A stretch of 64,000 nucleotides of DNA, taken from positions 62,001 through 126,000 of the forward strand of contig NZ_JAUYWA010000006.1 of the NCBI RefSeq assembly GCF_030689025.1, given 5' to 3'. The translations under genes were made by a program, and so were the position numbers. This document shows positions 38,549 to 47,200 of the stretch, piece after piece. The notes under the pieces were generated by a model that worked only from the letters and a program-made list of their open reading frames with translations, was not told the DNA's origin and ran no database searches. This DNA comes from Oceanobacter sp. 1_MG-2023 (GTDB taxonomy: Bacteria > Pseudomonadota > Gammaproteobacteria > Pseudomonadales > Oceanobacteraceae). Within the stretch, counting starts at the first letter, position 1. Each line of letters opens with the position of its first letter.

Positions 38549-40726
38549 CTACAGGGCAGCCTTGTACTTCAGACGGTAAGCGTGCAGCAAAGGCTCGGTA
38601 TAACCGCTCGGTTGCTCTTTACCTTTGAAGATCAGGTCAGACGCAGCCTGGAAGGCAATGCCGTCCAGCGCCGGGGTCATGGCGGTGTATTCCGCATCGC
38701 CCGCGTTCTGGCCATCCACGATAGCGGCCATACGCTTGAGGCTATCTTCAACCTGCTCTTTGGTACAGACGCCGTGTTCCAGCCAGTTGGCAACGTGCTG
38801 GGAAGAGATACGCAAGGTTGCGCGGTCTTCCATCAGGCCAACGTTATTGATATCAGGCACTTTGGAACAACCAACTCCCTGGTTAACCCAACGCACAACA
38901 TAACCCAGAATACCCTGACAGTTATTGTCGATTTCACGCTGGATCTGCTCTTCCGTCAGTGCAGCTTGCTGCTCTCCACTCATCAACGGGATGGTCAGGA
39001 TATCGTCAACCGATGCAAAATCACGCTTCTTCAGCTCTTCCTGTACCGCAAAGACATCCACTTGGTGGTAATGCAACGCGTGCAGGGTAGCGGCTGTTGG
39101 TGAAGGCACCCAGGCGGTGTTGGCACCGGCTTTTGGATGGCCGATCTTCTGCTCCATCATCTGGCCCATTTCATCCGGAATGGCCCACATGCCTTTACCG
39201 ATCTGGGCGCGCCCTTGCAGACCGTATTTCAGACCAGTATCAACGTTCCAGTTTTCATAGCTGTTGATCCACAACTGCTGCTTCATGGTGGTTTTGGGTA
39301 CAAAAGCCCCTGCCAGCATGGACGTGTGGATTTCATCACCGGTGCGATCCAGGAAGCCAGTGTTGATAAAGACAACCCGGTCTTTGGCAGAACGAATACA
39401 TTCGGCCAGGTTAACCGTGGTGCGACGCTCTTCGTCCATGATGCCCATTTTCACGGTAAACCGTGGCAGACCCAGAGTATCTTCTACCCGGCCAAACAGT
39501 TCGTTGGCAAATGCCACTTCTTCCGGGCCGTGCATTTTCGGTTTTACGATATTGACCGAACCCGTGGTGCTGTTCTGGAACGGGGCATTGCCGTTCAGGT
39601 CATGCATGGCGCACAAGGTCGTGACCATGGCGTCCATGATACCTTCCGGCACTTCGTTACCGTCTTTGTCGAGCATCGCCGGGTTGGTCATCAGATGGCC
39701 AACGTTACGAATAAACAACATCGAGCGGCCTTTCAGCTTCACGCTGTCGCCATTCAGACCGGTGTATTCACGATCCGGATTCATACGACGGGTAAAGGTC
39801 TTGCCGCCTTTGGTGACCTGTTCTTCCAGGTTACCTTGCATCAGACCAAGCCAGTTGCCATAGGTGATGACTTTATCTTCCGCGTCTACCGCCGCAACCG
39901 AGTCTTCACAATCCATAATGGTGGTCAGAGCCGATTCCATCAGGATATCTTTGACTCCGGCAGAATCAGTGGCGCCAACCATGCTGCTGGCGTCGATTTG
40001 CAGTTCAAAGTGCAAGCCGTTGTTAACAAACAGAATCGCCGTCGGTGCCGCCGCATCGCCCAGGAAGCCTTGCAATTGCGCTGCATCGGCCAAACCAGTG
40101 GTCGAACCGTCTGCCAGTGTAACCTGCAACTGACCGTCAACAATGGTATACGCGGTGCTGCCAACGTGTGAGCCGGTCGCCAGCGGAATCGCCTGGTTCA
40201 GGAAATCACGTGCATAAGCAATTACCTTGTTACCACGTACTTCGTTATAGCCTTTGCCTTTTTCGGCACCACCATCTTCAGCAATCACATTGGTGCCGTA
40301 CAACCCATCGTACAGCGAACCCCAACGGGCGTTGGCGGCGTTCAGCGCAAAGCGGGCGTTCATCACAGGAACTACCAGCTGCGGGCCTGCCATCTGGCCG
40401 ATTTCCGGCTCGACGTTTTGGGTTTCTGCTTCAAATTGATCCGCTTGTGGCAGCAGATAGCCTATCTCTTGCAGGAATGCTTTGTATTCTTCTGCGTTGT
40501 GAGGCTGACCTTTACGCTCGGTGTGGTACAGATCAATCTTGGCTTGCAGGTCGTCACGCTTGGCCAGCAACTGACGGTTTTTAGGGGCCAAATCGTTGAC
40601 CACTGCATCAAATCCGGCCCAGAAAGCATCGACATCCACGCCGGTGCCAGGAATTGCTTTTTCATTTACGAAGTCATACAGGGCTTGGGCAATCTGAATG
40701 CCACCCTTCTGAACGTATCCAGTCAT
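38549..40726 (-). CDS. glcB: Malate synthase G
   Basis: Condenses glyoxylate with acetyl-CoA to malate in the glyoxylate bypass or glycolate use. The 725-aa length identifies the monomeric G isoform rather than the shorter A isoform. Recognisable segments are the N-terminal [17 protein letters not shown], the catalytic Arg in [13 protein letters not shown] near 340, the metal-binding acidic [10 protein letters not shown] near 432, and [20 protein letters not shown] near 545. A terminator follows. No glc operon or isocitrate lyase gene is nearby, so it stands alone. Confidence 0.96.
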   Translation of the reverse strand: MTGYVQKGGIQIAQALYDFVNEKAIPGTGVDVDAFWAGFDAVVNDLAPKNRQLLAKRDDLQAKIDLYHTERKGQPHNAEEYKAFLQEIGYLLPQADQFEAETQNVEPEIGQMAGPQLVVPVMNARFALNAANARWGSLYDGLYGTNVIAEDGGAEKGKGYNEVRGNKVIAYARDFLNQAIPLATGSHVGSTAYTIVDGQLQVTLADGSTTGLADAAQLQGFLGDAAAPTAILFVNNGLHFELQIDASSMVGATDSAGVKDILMESALTTIMDCEDSVAAVDAEDKVITYGNWLGLMQGNLEEQVTKGGKTFTRRMNPDREYTGLNGDSVKLKGRSMLFIRNVGHLMTNPAMLDKDGNEVPEGIMDAMVTTLCAMHDLNGNAPFQNSTTGSVNIVKPKMHGPEEVAFANELFGRVEDTLGLPRFTVKMGIMDEERRTTVNLAECIRSAKDRVVFINTGFLDRTGDEIHTSMLAGAFVPKTTMKQQLWINSYENWNVDTGLKYGLQGRAQIGKGMWAIPDEMGQMMEQKIGHPKAGANTAWVPSPTAATLHALHYHQVDVFAVQEELKKRDFASVDDILTIPLMSGEQQAALTEEQIQREIDNNCQGILGYVVRWVNQGVGCSKVPDINNVGLMEDRATLRISSQHVANWLEHGVCTKEQVEDSLKRMAAIVDGQNAGDAEYTAMTPALDGIAFQAASDLIFKGKEQPSGYTEPLLHAYRLKYKAAL

Positions 40727-41116
40727 TTTTGGGCCTCTATGGTCATAATAGCTCCGGCAAAATACAGCTTGGGTACCGGAGTAACTCAGGAACTCGCGAG
40801 CTATATTGCCCGCTTATGTTAATCATTAATACAGCGGCCAGTATAGCCGCCCATCCCTCACCCTGATAACCGGTATGAAGGACATACTTGCCATTCATCA
40901 AACAAATAGAAGATAACGGTATAATTAAGATTGGGCGACCAAAACAGCGCAACCACCGTCTCACGATCAATCAGCATTCCTCTGGGCATCCCTTCTTTGA
41001 TCGTTGCTTCAATGTTATATCCAGCAGGCTGTTGATTTTATCCCTGCTGCCTACTGGCTTCGGTAAAATGCTCTTTTTCAATGAATTCCCGGACTCCTCA
41101 TGCGTGGCGCTGACAA

Positions 41117-41290
41117 TCCATTCCTCCGGAGCGTTTATTGAGAGCCTTGCTGCTGCAAATCCTCTTCAGTATTCGCAGCGAACGGCAGCTGGTCGAGCAG
41201 ATTCAGTACACCTGCTCTATCGCTGGTTTGTCGGCCTGAGCATTGATGAAGCCCCCACCTCTTTGGGATGTCTCCGCTTTTGCTAACGAA
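41117..41290 (+). pseudogene. IS5-like transposase fragment (DUF772 region)
   Basis: The frame from 41117 reads SIPPERLLRALLLQILFSIR and continues SERQLVEQIQYT, the N-terminal DUF772 signature of IS5-group transposases. A one-base deletion near 41210 shifts the continuation (LLYRWFVGLSIDEAP) to another frame. A second shift near 41260 moves DVSAFANE to a third frame. The homology stops at about 41290, where the integrase remnant on the other strand begins. No terminal repeats or catalytic DDE region were found. Confidence 0.7.
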
Positions 41291-41393
41291 TAAAGAACCG
41301 AATCCAGTAAACACAGGTTTTCTCGGTTCGCAGGCTGTAGCCGCGGGTGTGCATAAAGAGGCGAATGTCATTGAGAAAGGGGCTGGAAGTCAT
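41283..41393 (-). pseudogene. Integron integrase (IntI) N-terminal remnant
   Basis: From the ATG at 41393 the frame gives 36 residues, MTSSPFLNDIRLFMHTRGY then SLRTEKTCVYWIRFFIR, and a TAG stop. This matches the SAM-like N-terminal domain of integron-type tyrosine recombinases. An AAGGAG site lies 6 nt before the ATG, and a TATACT -10 lies at 41428-41433 on the same strand. The catalytic domain is absent: homology ends at about 41286, where the transposase fragment starts. The gene is read away from the cassette genes to its right, as intI is in integrons. Confidence 0.7.
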
Positions 41394-41706
41394 GGATCAC
41401 TCCTTGATCTGATATGTATGCATATCCAGTATAATTGAAAGTTTGCCCAAATCCATGCGCGCTTTTTCAGAAACCTTGCCCGCTTTCCCGGACGTTGTTA
41501 TCGTTAAGGCATTGATACACGGAAAGTTGTTGCGCGGGTTGACAGATTAATACGCAAGGCACACAGGAGTTAATGCGCATGCTCGCTTTCACAGAATGGA
41601 CTGATTTGGGAATGGATTTTACTTCCTATCATTCAAGTAGTTACGGTAATTTCCCAGAAACCGGCTTGCCCAGAAACCGCGCATGCGCACTAATAATCTG
41701 TTAAAC
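41394..41706 (+). other. Candidate attI region and intI promoter region
   Basis: This 313-nt stretch has no gene. It holds the intI-side promoter, a palindrome GATATG/CATATC (41411-41426), repeated CAGAAACC blocks (41469, 41655 and 41671) and, at its right end, GTTAAAC (41700-41706), matching the GTTRRRY integron crossover consensus. It lies between the intI remnant and the first cassette gene, where attI belongs. The recombination function is inferred from layout. Confidence 0.5.
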
Positions 41707-41771
41707 GTCAGTGATAGATTGAAGAGTAGTGCTTCCAAATAGCATGTAAAATAGAGTTCTAGAGAATAGTA

Positions 41772-43952
41772 ATGGAAAAAAAATCAAAGATTAGAACTGA
41801 AATCGAAATATTCAGTGAACTAGAAAGCTTATGCTCATCTACCGGTTTCATTCATGTAATTGCATTCTTCTGTTTCAAAGACACCTTTATACACACAACA
41901 GGAGAAGGATTAACCACAGAAACACTATCTCAACAATTTGATAAATCCAGATTGTCCCGTACAGAGTTATCTTCAATTATAGGATTGATGTGTAAAAGCG
42001 AAGTTAGCCTAGATCTGATATCTAGAGAGAAATTAGAAGAACTAGCCTCAAAAACATGGCACTTATTAGAAGAACTACACCGAAGCTTCATTAGCCCTAT
42101 AGATTTAGCAAGCATTATTGCTAGAAATGAGAATATACAGTCACCAAAGAGTCACCTTATGAGAGAAGCCATTTTCTATGCAGGTGAAGGTGTTTATAAG
42201 CATCAGTATAGAGATTTGGCTCAAATACGTTACAAGAAAGATGCAAAATGGATTTTAGAACACAAAGGCTTTCACTTTGATGATGTAGCCAAAGTTTTTG
42301 GCGCTATCGAGAGCTTTCAACTTAATAAAATTAACGAAACAGTAAATAAAGCTAAAAGTTTACAGCTGGATAGCTATCTTACCATGTTTCAGTTCAACAC
42401 TGTAGAGCTCTCAAACTTTTGTGATGTTGCACAAGAACATATTTCATCGATTATCGAAGCTTTCTCATCAAGCTTTAATAAGGGGATGGATGAATTCAAC
42501 AATATTGATGATTTTAATTATAAGAACGCATTCCCCATACTAAGACTAGGAGAAGATAGCTATGTCTCATTTCAGGGTTACAGTTTGTGGGAATCACAAT
42601 ATGAAAGCCCTTTCTTCTGGTTTACCGAAGACAATAGATATAGAAGTGTTGCTAGTAAAAACAGAGGTGCTTTTACGGAAGATTATACTGCAGAAAGATT
42701 ATCAGGAGTTTTCACTAAAAAAAATGTATTCACTAATATAGATATATTTGAAGGTAAAAATAAAGCCGCAGAAATCGATGTTCTTGTCACTTTTGGCAAT
42801 ACTGCAATTGTTATTCAAGCCAAATCAAAGAAACTAACAATTGACGCCCGAAAAGGAAATAGCCTGCAGCTTAAAGAAGACTTTCAAAAGGCTGTGCAAG
42901 ATGCCTACAATCAAGCATATTTGTGCTCAAGCCTTTTAGATAAAGAAGGTGTGGTGCTTAAAAATATTAATGGAAATGTAGTAAGTTTAAAAAATGAATT
43001 AGAAACTGTTCACCCAATATGTGTGGTTTCGGATTATTACCCAGCTCTTGCAGCCCAAGCTAGAGAGTTTCTCGAATATAAAACTTCAGAAAAAATTAAG
43101 ACGCCATATGTTATGGACGTTTTTCTTGTAGATATTTTAGCGGAAATTCTTGATACACCTCTATTCTTTTTGGATTACATTAGAAAGAGAGCTAATTTTG
43201 GCGAATCAATATTATATAATCACGAACTTGTAATACTCAGCACCTATCTCAAGCAGAACTTCTATTTTGATGATAACCCTGACTTGGTAATGTTAGAGGA
43301 TGATATTTCTTCGGACCTAGAACTGGCTATGCTTGCAAGAAGGGAAGGTGAGGATTGCCCTTCTATTCCTCCAGGCATGCTTACAATTCATCAAGGAACT
43401 CACATAGGGTCCATCATCGATGACATTAAATTATCTGAAGAATTTGGACTTCTCAACTTAGGCTATCATTTTCTTTCGCTAGGTAGTGAAAGCATAAATA
43501 TGCTCAATGATGCAATTGAGCATATGATTAACTTATATAATCAAGATAAAAAGCATCACGATATAACAACACCATTACTAGAACAAAAAACAGGACTAAC
43601 AATTCACTGCAATGAAGACCGCCCTGATTTAGCGTATAAAAAATTAGTCACACACTGCGAAAAGAGAAAATACTCAACTGAAGCAGAAACATGGTACGGA
43701 GTCTGTTTTAGCCCTTTGAAAAGACGTTTTAGTTTTGCTACTTATCACACTTCTGTGCATCAGCAATCAGATGATATGGATAAAATGGTAGCTGATTTGC
43801 GGTCTATTGATGATACTCATAAAGTAAAGAATGGAAAATTTAATTTTCCTTCGAAAAATGGAACAATAAATAGACGTGTGAAAATAGGTCGAAACGAAAA
43901 GTGCCCTTGTGGTAGTGATAAAAAATACAAAAAATGCTGTTTGGCAAATTAA
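41772..43952 (+). CDS. Cassette-borne PD-(D/E)XK-like / SEC-C protein
   Basis: A 726-residue soluble protein, clearly more AT-rich than the backbone. The N-terminal 300 residues are helical and unrecognised. A nuclease-like core follows: E303 in a helix, then AEIDVLV (E334, D336) and AIVIQAKSKK (Q349, K351). This resembles PD-(D/E)XK/NERD enzymes with the Mrr-type Q-x-K variant. The C terminus (C711, C713, C722, C723 in CPCGSDKKYKKCC) is a SEC-C zinc motif. It is the first gene after the candidate attI, 70 nt from the crossover site, as expected of an integron cassette. A nucleic-acid or defence role is inference. Confidence 0.75.
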   Translation: MEKKSKIRTEIEIFSELESLCSSTGFIHVIAFFCFKDTFIHTTGEGLTTETLSQQFDKSRLSRTELSSIIGLMCKSEVSLDLISREKLEELASKTWHLLEELHRSFISPIDLASIIARNENIQSPKSHLMREAIFYAGEGVYKHQYRDLAQIRYKKDAKWILEHKGFHFDDVAKVFGAIESFQLNKINETVNKAKSLQLDSYLTMFQFNTVELSNFCDVAQEHISSIIEAFSSSFNKGMDEFNNIDDFNYKNAFPILRLGEDSYVSFQGYSLWESQYESPFFWFTEDNRYRSVASKNRGAFTEDYTAERLSGVFTKKNVFTNIDIFEGKNKAAEIDVLVTFGNTAIVIQAKSKKLTIDARKGNSLQLKEDFQKAVQDAYNQAYLCSSLLDKEGVVLKNINGNVVSLKNELETVHPICVVSDYYPALAAQAREFLEYKTSEKIKTPYVMDVFLVDILAEILDTPLFFLDYIRKRANFGESILYNHELVILSTYLKQNFYFDDNPDLVMLEDDISSDLELAMLARREGEDCPSIPPGMLTIHQGTHIGSIIDDIKLSEEFGLLNLGYHFLSLGSESINMLNDAIEHMINLYNQDKKHHDITTPLLEQKTGLTIHCNEDRPDLAYKKLVTHCEKRKYSTEAETWYGVCFSPLKRRFSFATYHTSVHQQSDDMDKMVADLRSIDDTHKVKNGKFNFPSKNGTINRRVKIGRNEKCPCGSDKKYKKCCLAN

Positions 43953-43980
43953 TTTAAAAAGAGCCAATGAATCAAGAAAC

Positions 43981-44004
43981 ATTTAACAAGCGCCTGCAAT
44001 CGGA
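43981..44004 (+). repeat. attC left half-site between cassettes 1 and 2
   Basis: ATTTAAC (43981-43987) matches the RYYYAAC R'' box and is followed by AAGCGCCTGCAATCGGACA, typical of an attC left arm. No GTTRRRY right box was found in the next 130 nt, so the right arm seems lost and the two cassettes may be fused. Confidence 0.5.
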
Positions 44005-44033
44005 CAATCAAACCTGTGACCCGGATTAACGAG

Positions 44034-44837
44034 ATGAAGCCTAAACTCATATATAAGTTCGAAAACTTTAATATTCAGTCGATAAAAAACTTAAAGTCTC
44101 ATGTTATTTACTTTGGTTCACCGAAATATTTTAACGACCCGTATGACTGTGCGATTCGCGCTGATATATTGACACCGAATAAAGACCAAATACAAATATT
44201 ACGAAAACACTTTTTAAGTCAAAATGACATATCTGAGCAAGCACACATCGAATTAGAAAATATGAGTGATGAGAGTTTCAAAAATCTCATTGAGAGAAGT
44301 GCTAGGTCACTCTCAAATAGTCACGCTGAAGAATTTATCAATAAAAATGGTGTTTCATGTTTTTCCGAGATGAACGATGACTTGTTAATGTGGTCTCATT
44401 ATGGCGGTAAGTACCAGGGCTATTGTTTAGAGTTCTCTACAGACAACGAACCCTTTAACAAGCTAAGAAAAGTAAAATACGTAGAGACTATGCCAAAAAT
44501 TGACCCAGTATCGGCTATCGTCGAGGGTAACTACGATCAGTTTTTAGATCTCTATTGTACGAAGTCAAATAGCTGGAGTTACGAGAAAGAATGGAGAGCG
44601 TTGCACCACGTTGCTGGAACTGCTTTCACTTACCCTGCTGAATCATTACGTGGTATATATTTTGGGCCAGATATTGATTTTACATCACTGGAAATAGTAT
44701 GCCTTATCATCCAGGGGCAAAACCCAAATATCCCATTATGGAGAGGGAAAAGAAATAGTGAGCATTTTAAAGTCGAATTTGAAAAATTTGAGTATACAAA
44801 CCATATTGAAGCAAAAAGAAAAGGGCTTATAACCTAA
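44034..44837 (+). CDS. DUF2971-family protein in integron cassette
   Basis: A 267-residue protein from the ATG at 44034; a GTG at 44016 is the alternative. Family hallmarks are LIYKFENF, FGSPKYFNDPYDC near 27-39, VSCFSEMNDDLLMWSHYGG near 114-132, GYCLEFS near 137, and WSYEKEWRAL near 184. The biochemical role of DUF2971 is not established. It is AT-rich like the preceding gene. Its TAA stop lies inside the left R'' box of an attC site, a common trait of cassette genes. Confidence 0.85.
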   Translation: MKPKLIYKFENFNIQSIKNLKSHVIYFGSPKYFNDPYDCAIRADILTPNKDQIQILRKHFLSQNDISEQAHIELENMSDESFKNLIERSARSLSNSHAEEFINKNGVSCFSEMNDDLLMWSHYGGKYQGYCLEFSTDNEPFNKLRKVKYVETMPKIDPVSAIVEGNYDQFLDLYCTKSNSWSYEKEWRALHHVAGTAFTYPAESLRGIYFGPDIDFTSLEIVCLIIQGQNPNIPLWRGKRNSEHFKVEFEKFEYTNHIEAKRKGLIT

Positions 44838-44945
44838 CAAATTTGTCCAGTTGACGTTTTGGTCTCCGCTTCGTTTTGGGGTGGCTACGCCACTTTACCC
44901 AAAAACGCCACTATAACCAAAACGCAACTGACAAAGGCGTTAAGT
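44832..44945 (+). repeat. attC recombination site 1
   Basis: A 114-bp imperfect palindrome. R'' is ACCTAAC (44832-44838) and R' is GTTAAGT (44939-44945), both matching consensus. The inner arms TTGTCCAGTTG and CAACTGACAA pair with one extra base in the left arm, the extrahelical base typical of attC. The loop arms CGTTTTGG/CCAAAACG and GTGGC/GCCAC pair further in. Confidence 0.8.
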
Positions 44946-45051
44946 TTCAAGAAATAAATTATAAATTTTATGAAGCGTTGGTGAGAAAGGAAGTACATTA
45001 TTAAGCCCAAAAGATAGTCCTTTTGTAATTAGTACTTATAAGCGTTATTAG

Positions 45052-45165
45052 ACTTCTAACATTGCTCATCTTTTAGCTGACTTTTATTTTAATCATTGGA
45101 AATGGCTTTGGGGTGCTACAATTACCGTAATTGGTTTAGTGATGAAGTTTATGGGTGCTAACTGA
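45052..45165 (+). CDS. Possible small membrane peptide in cassette 3
   Basis: The cassette between attC sites 1 and 2 (44940-45270) has no ordinary gene. Its best open stretch is 37 codons ending at TGA 45163-45165, reading HLLADFYFNHWKWLWGATIT then VIGLVMKFMGAN, with a membrane-spanning half. There is no ATG before the last few codons and no clear ribosome site; an ATT at 45061 is the only early start-like codon. It may be an eroded gene or non-coding. Confidence 0.2.
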   Translation, partial: TSNIAHLLADFYFNHWKWLWGATITVIGLVMKFMGAN

Positions 45166-45175
45166 TGTTTAGAAA

Positions 45176-45275
45176 ACTTAACAATCAGTTGGTGTACGCC
45201 CCTGCGGGGCTGGGACGATTACACTTTACTCGTTGCCTCGCTACGTTTCACCGCCCCACAATAAAAGCGTTAAAT
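45176..45275 (+). repeat. attC recombination site 2
   Basis: A 100-bp site with R'' ACTTAAC (45176-45182) and R' GTTAAAT (45269-45275), both matching consensus. The arms are less perfectly paired than in site 1, and a local GCCCC/GGGGC hairpin lies at 45198-45210. It closes the array; hmuV begins 32 nt further on, in the opposite direction. Confidence 0.65.
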
Positions 45276-45306
45276 TTCCGAGCTACCTTAACGACTTTCA
45301 ACGACT

Positions 45307-46089
45307 TTAACGGCTTTCGAGCCACTGTTGATTAACGCGGGCATATTGGCGCGACAAGGCCGAAGACATATCGTAACAGGCCGACAGCACCTCCGCGTCA
45401 CACAACAAGCTGGCCTCTCCGGCCGCCATCACCCGACCGTCCCGTAACAACATCACCCGGTCAGCCCAGGATGCCGCCAGCGCCACATCGTGCATCACGG
45501 CCAAAGCCCCGATGGCCGGGCCAACCATAGAGCTGACCAGATCCATCACCTCATGCTGATGGGCCGGGTCCAGCGCCGAGGTGCATTCATCCAGCAGGAT
45601 ATAAGCCTGCTGGCCATTACTTTGGTACTGGTAATGCCAGAGTTGTAACAGCACCCGCGCCAATTGCACCCGTTGCTTTTCCCCGCCGGATAATTGCGGA
45701 TAAAGACGATGCTGCAAATGATGCACTTCTGTGGCTTTCATAACCTCTTGTTGCCATTCCAGGGTCTGCTGTTCGTCTCCCCAGGGAGAACGCCCCATCG
45801 CCACCACTTGCCAGACCCGGAACGGAAACACCAATTCCACCTGCTGTGGCATCACGGCGATACGCTGTGCCCGTTGTTCTGGCAACAGCTCCTTCAGACT
45901 ATCGGCACCCAGCCACACTTGCCCGTCGTAATCGGTATTCTCGCCACACAAACAGGATAGCAAGGTTGATTTTCCGGCACCGTTCGCACCCAGTACCGCC
46001 AGCCGCTCACCAGTGCATAACACCATGGAAGCCGAGTCCAGCAGCGTACTTCGCCCTTTGACGACCGATACCGCATCAGCCCGGATCAT
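45307..46089 (-). CDS. hmuV: HmuV, haem ABC transporter ATPase
   Basis: Cytosolic ATPase for periplasm-to-cytoplasm haem import. The 260-aa protein has Walker A GANGAGKSTLLSCL near 34-47, signature LSGGEKQRVQLARVL near 133 and Walker B ILLDECTSALDP near 160. ATG overlaps the permease stop by 4 nt. It is the last gene of the haem locus and abuts the integron array. Confidence 0.93.
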   Translation of the reverse strand: MIRADAVSVVKGRSTLLDSASMVLCTGERLAVLGANGAGKSTLLSCLCGENTDYDGQVWLGADSLKELLPEQRAQRIAVMPQQVELVFPFRVWQVVAMGRSPWGDEQQTLEWQQEVMKATEVHHLQHRLYPQLSGGEKQRVQLARVLLQLWHYQYQSNGQQAYILLDECTSALDPAHQHEVMDLVSSMVGPAIGALAVMHDVALAASWADRVMLLRDGRVMAAGEASLLCDAEVLSACYDMSSALSRQYARVNQQWLESR

Positions 46090-47198
46090 CGTGACTGCCC
46101 TCCATTCTGCTGCATCAACAACAGCAGGAAAACCGGCCCACCCAGGAGCGCCATGACCAGCCCGACCGGTAAATCGGCCGGGGCCATCCAGGTGCGGGCC
46201 AGCGAATCAGCCAACAGCAACAGCAATGCTCCGCCCATCGCCGCCGCCGGAATCAGGCCACGATGATCAGAGCCCATCACCATGCGTAACAGATGCGGCA
46301 CCACCAGGCCAACAAAACCGATAATACCGGCTACCGCGACTCCGGCTCCTACCATCAAGGCTGCGAAAGCCAGCAACCAGCGTTTCGAACGCTGCACATC
46401 AAAACCCAGATGAATCGCCACTTGTTCGCCCATCAACAGCGCGTTCAGAACCCGTCGATAACGCAGGCTCAGCAGTAACGGCACACCAATCAATCCGGTC
46501 AGGGCAGCCACATCCTGCCAGCGACCACTGGCCAGACTGCCCATCGACCAGAACGTCATATCCCGCAGTTGCTGATCGTCAGCGGCATAGGTCAACACCC
46601 CGGTTGCGGCGCCAGCCAGTACATTGATGGCGACCCCCGCCAGCAGCAGCATTCCTACCTGGGTTTGGCCACCGCGAGTCCCCAGCCGATAAATCACCAG
46701 CGTCACGCCCAGCCCACCCATAAAGGCGGCCAGTGGCAATGCCAATGGCCCGGTCAGCGACACCCAGCCAGAGAGCAATGTTTCGTTCAGCACAATAACA
46801 GCCACAGCGGCCAACGCCGCGCCACTGGACACCCCAATGAGGCCAGGATCTGCCAGCGGGTTACGAAACACTCCTTGAGTAATAACGCCTGCCACGGCCA
46901 ATCCTGCGCCGACAATCATCGCCAACAAGGCCCGCGGCAACCGCAGTTCACGCACTACCCAGTCGTTGGCTGACCCGATCGGGGCAAAGGTGATCGCTCG
47001 TTGCAAACTCGACCAGACGTCATTAACGGCCACCGACACCGGTCCAATCGTCAATCCCAGAAGGAATACCAGTACCAGCACCACAGCCATCAGCAATAAC
47101 ACCAATCGCTGACCGGTCGCGCCCTGCGCCACAATCGACTCACGCCAACCATAAACAACATCACTCAGACGCCGGGAGAACAACAGAGCACGCATCAT
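46086..47198 (-). CDS. hmuU: HmuU, haem ABC transporter permease
   Basis: FecCD-family inner-membrane permease, 370 aa, with about ten hydrophobic helices. Family segments include REQRLPRALLAMIVGAGLA-like VRELRLPRALLAMIVGAGL near 85, GVFRNPLADPGLIGVSSGAA near 108, and FVGLVVPHLLRMVMGSDHR near 300. It overlaps hmuV by 4 nt and follows hmuT by 2 nt, so the three make a standard HmuTUV importer. Confidence 0.93.
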   Translation of the reverse strand: MMRALLFSRRLSDVVYGWRESIVAQGATGQRLVLLLMAVVLVLVFLLGLTIGPVSVAVNDVWSSLQRAITFAPIGSANDWVVRELRLPRALLAMIVGAGLAVAGVITQGVFRNPLADPGLIGVSSGAALAAVAVIVLNETLLSGWVSLTGPLALPLAAFMGGLGVTLVIYRLGTRGGQTQVGMLLLAGVAINVLAGAATGVLTYAADDQQLRDMTFWSMGSLASGRWQDVAALTGLIGVPLLLSLRYRRVLNALLMGEQVAIHLGFDVQRSKRWLLAFAALMVGAGVAVAGIIGFVGLVVPHLLRMVMGSDHRGLIPAAAMGGALLLLLADSLARTWMAPADLPVGLVMALLGGPVFLLLLMQQNGGQSR

Positions 47199-47200
47199 TG

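Noticed and set aside
41050-41067. PTGFGK, a helicase-like Walker A string, in the frame 40888-41286
   Set aside because: The similarity is a dozen residues long with no other helicase motif, and the frame overlaps the transposase remnant in a different reading frame.
41409-41429. CTG...CAG pair around the palindrome upstream of the intI remnant, considered as a LexA box
   Set aside because: The CTG and CAG are separated by 15 nt; a LexA box needs 10. The palindrome may be an operator, but not an SOS box.
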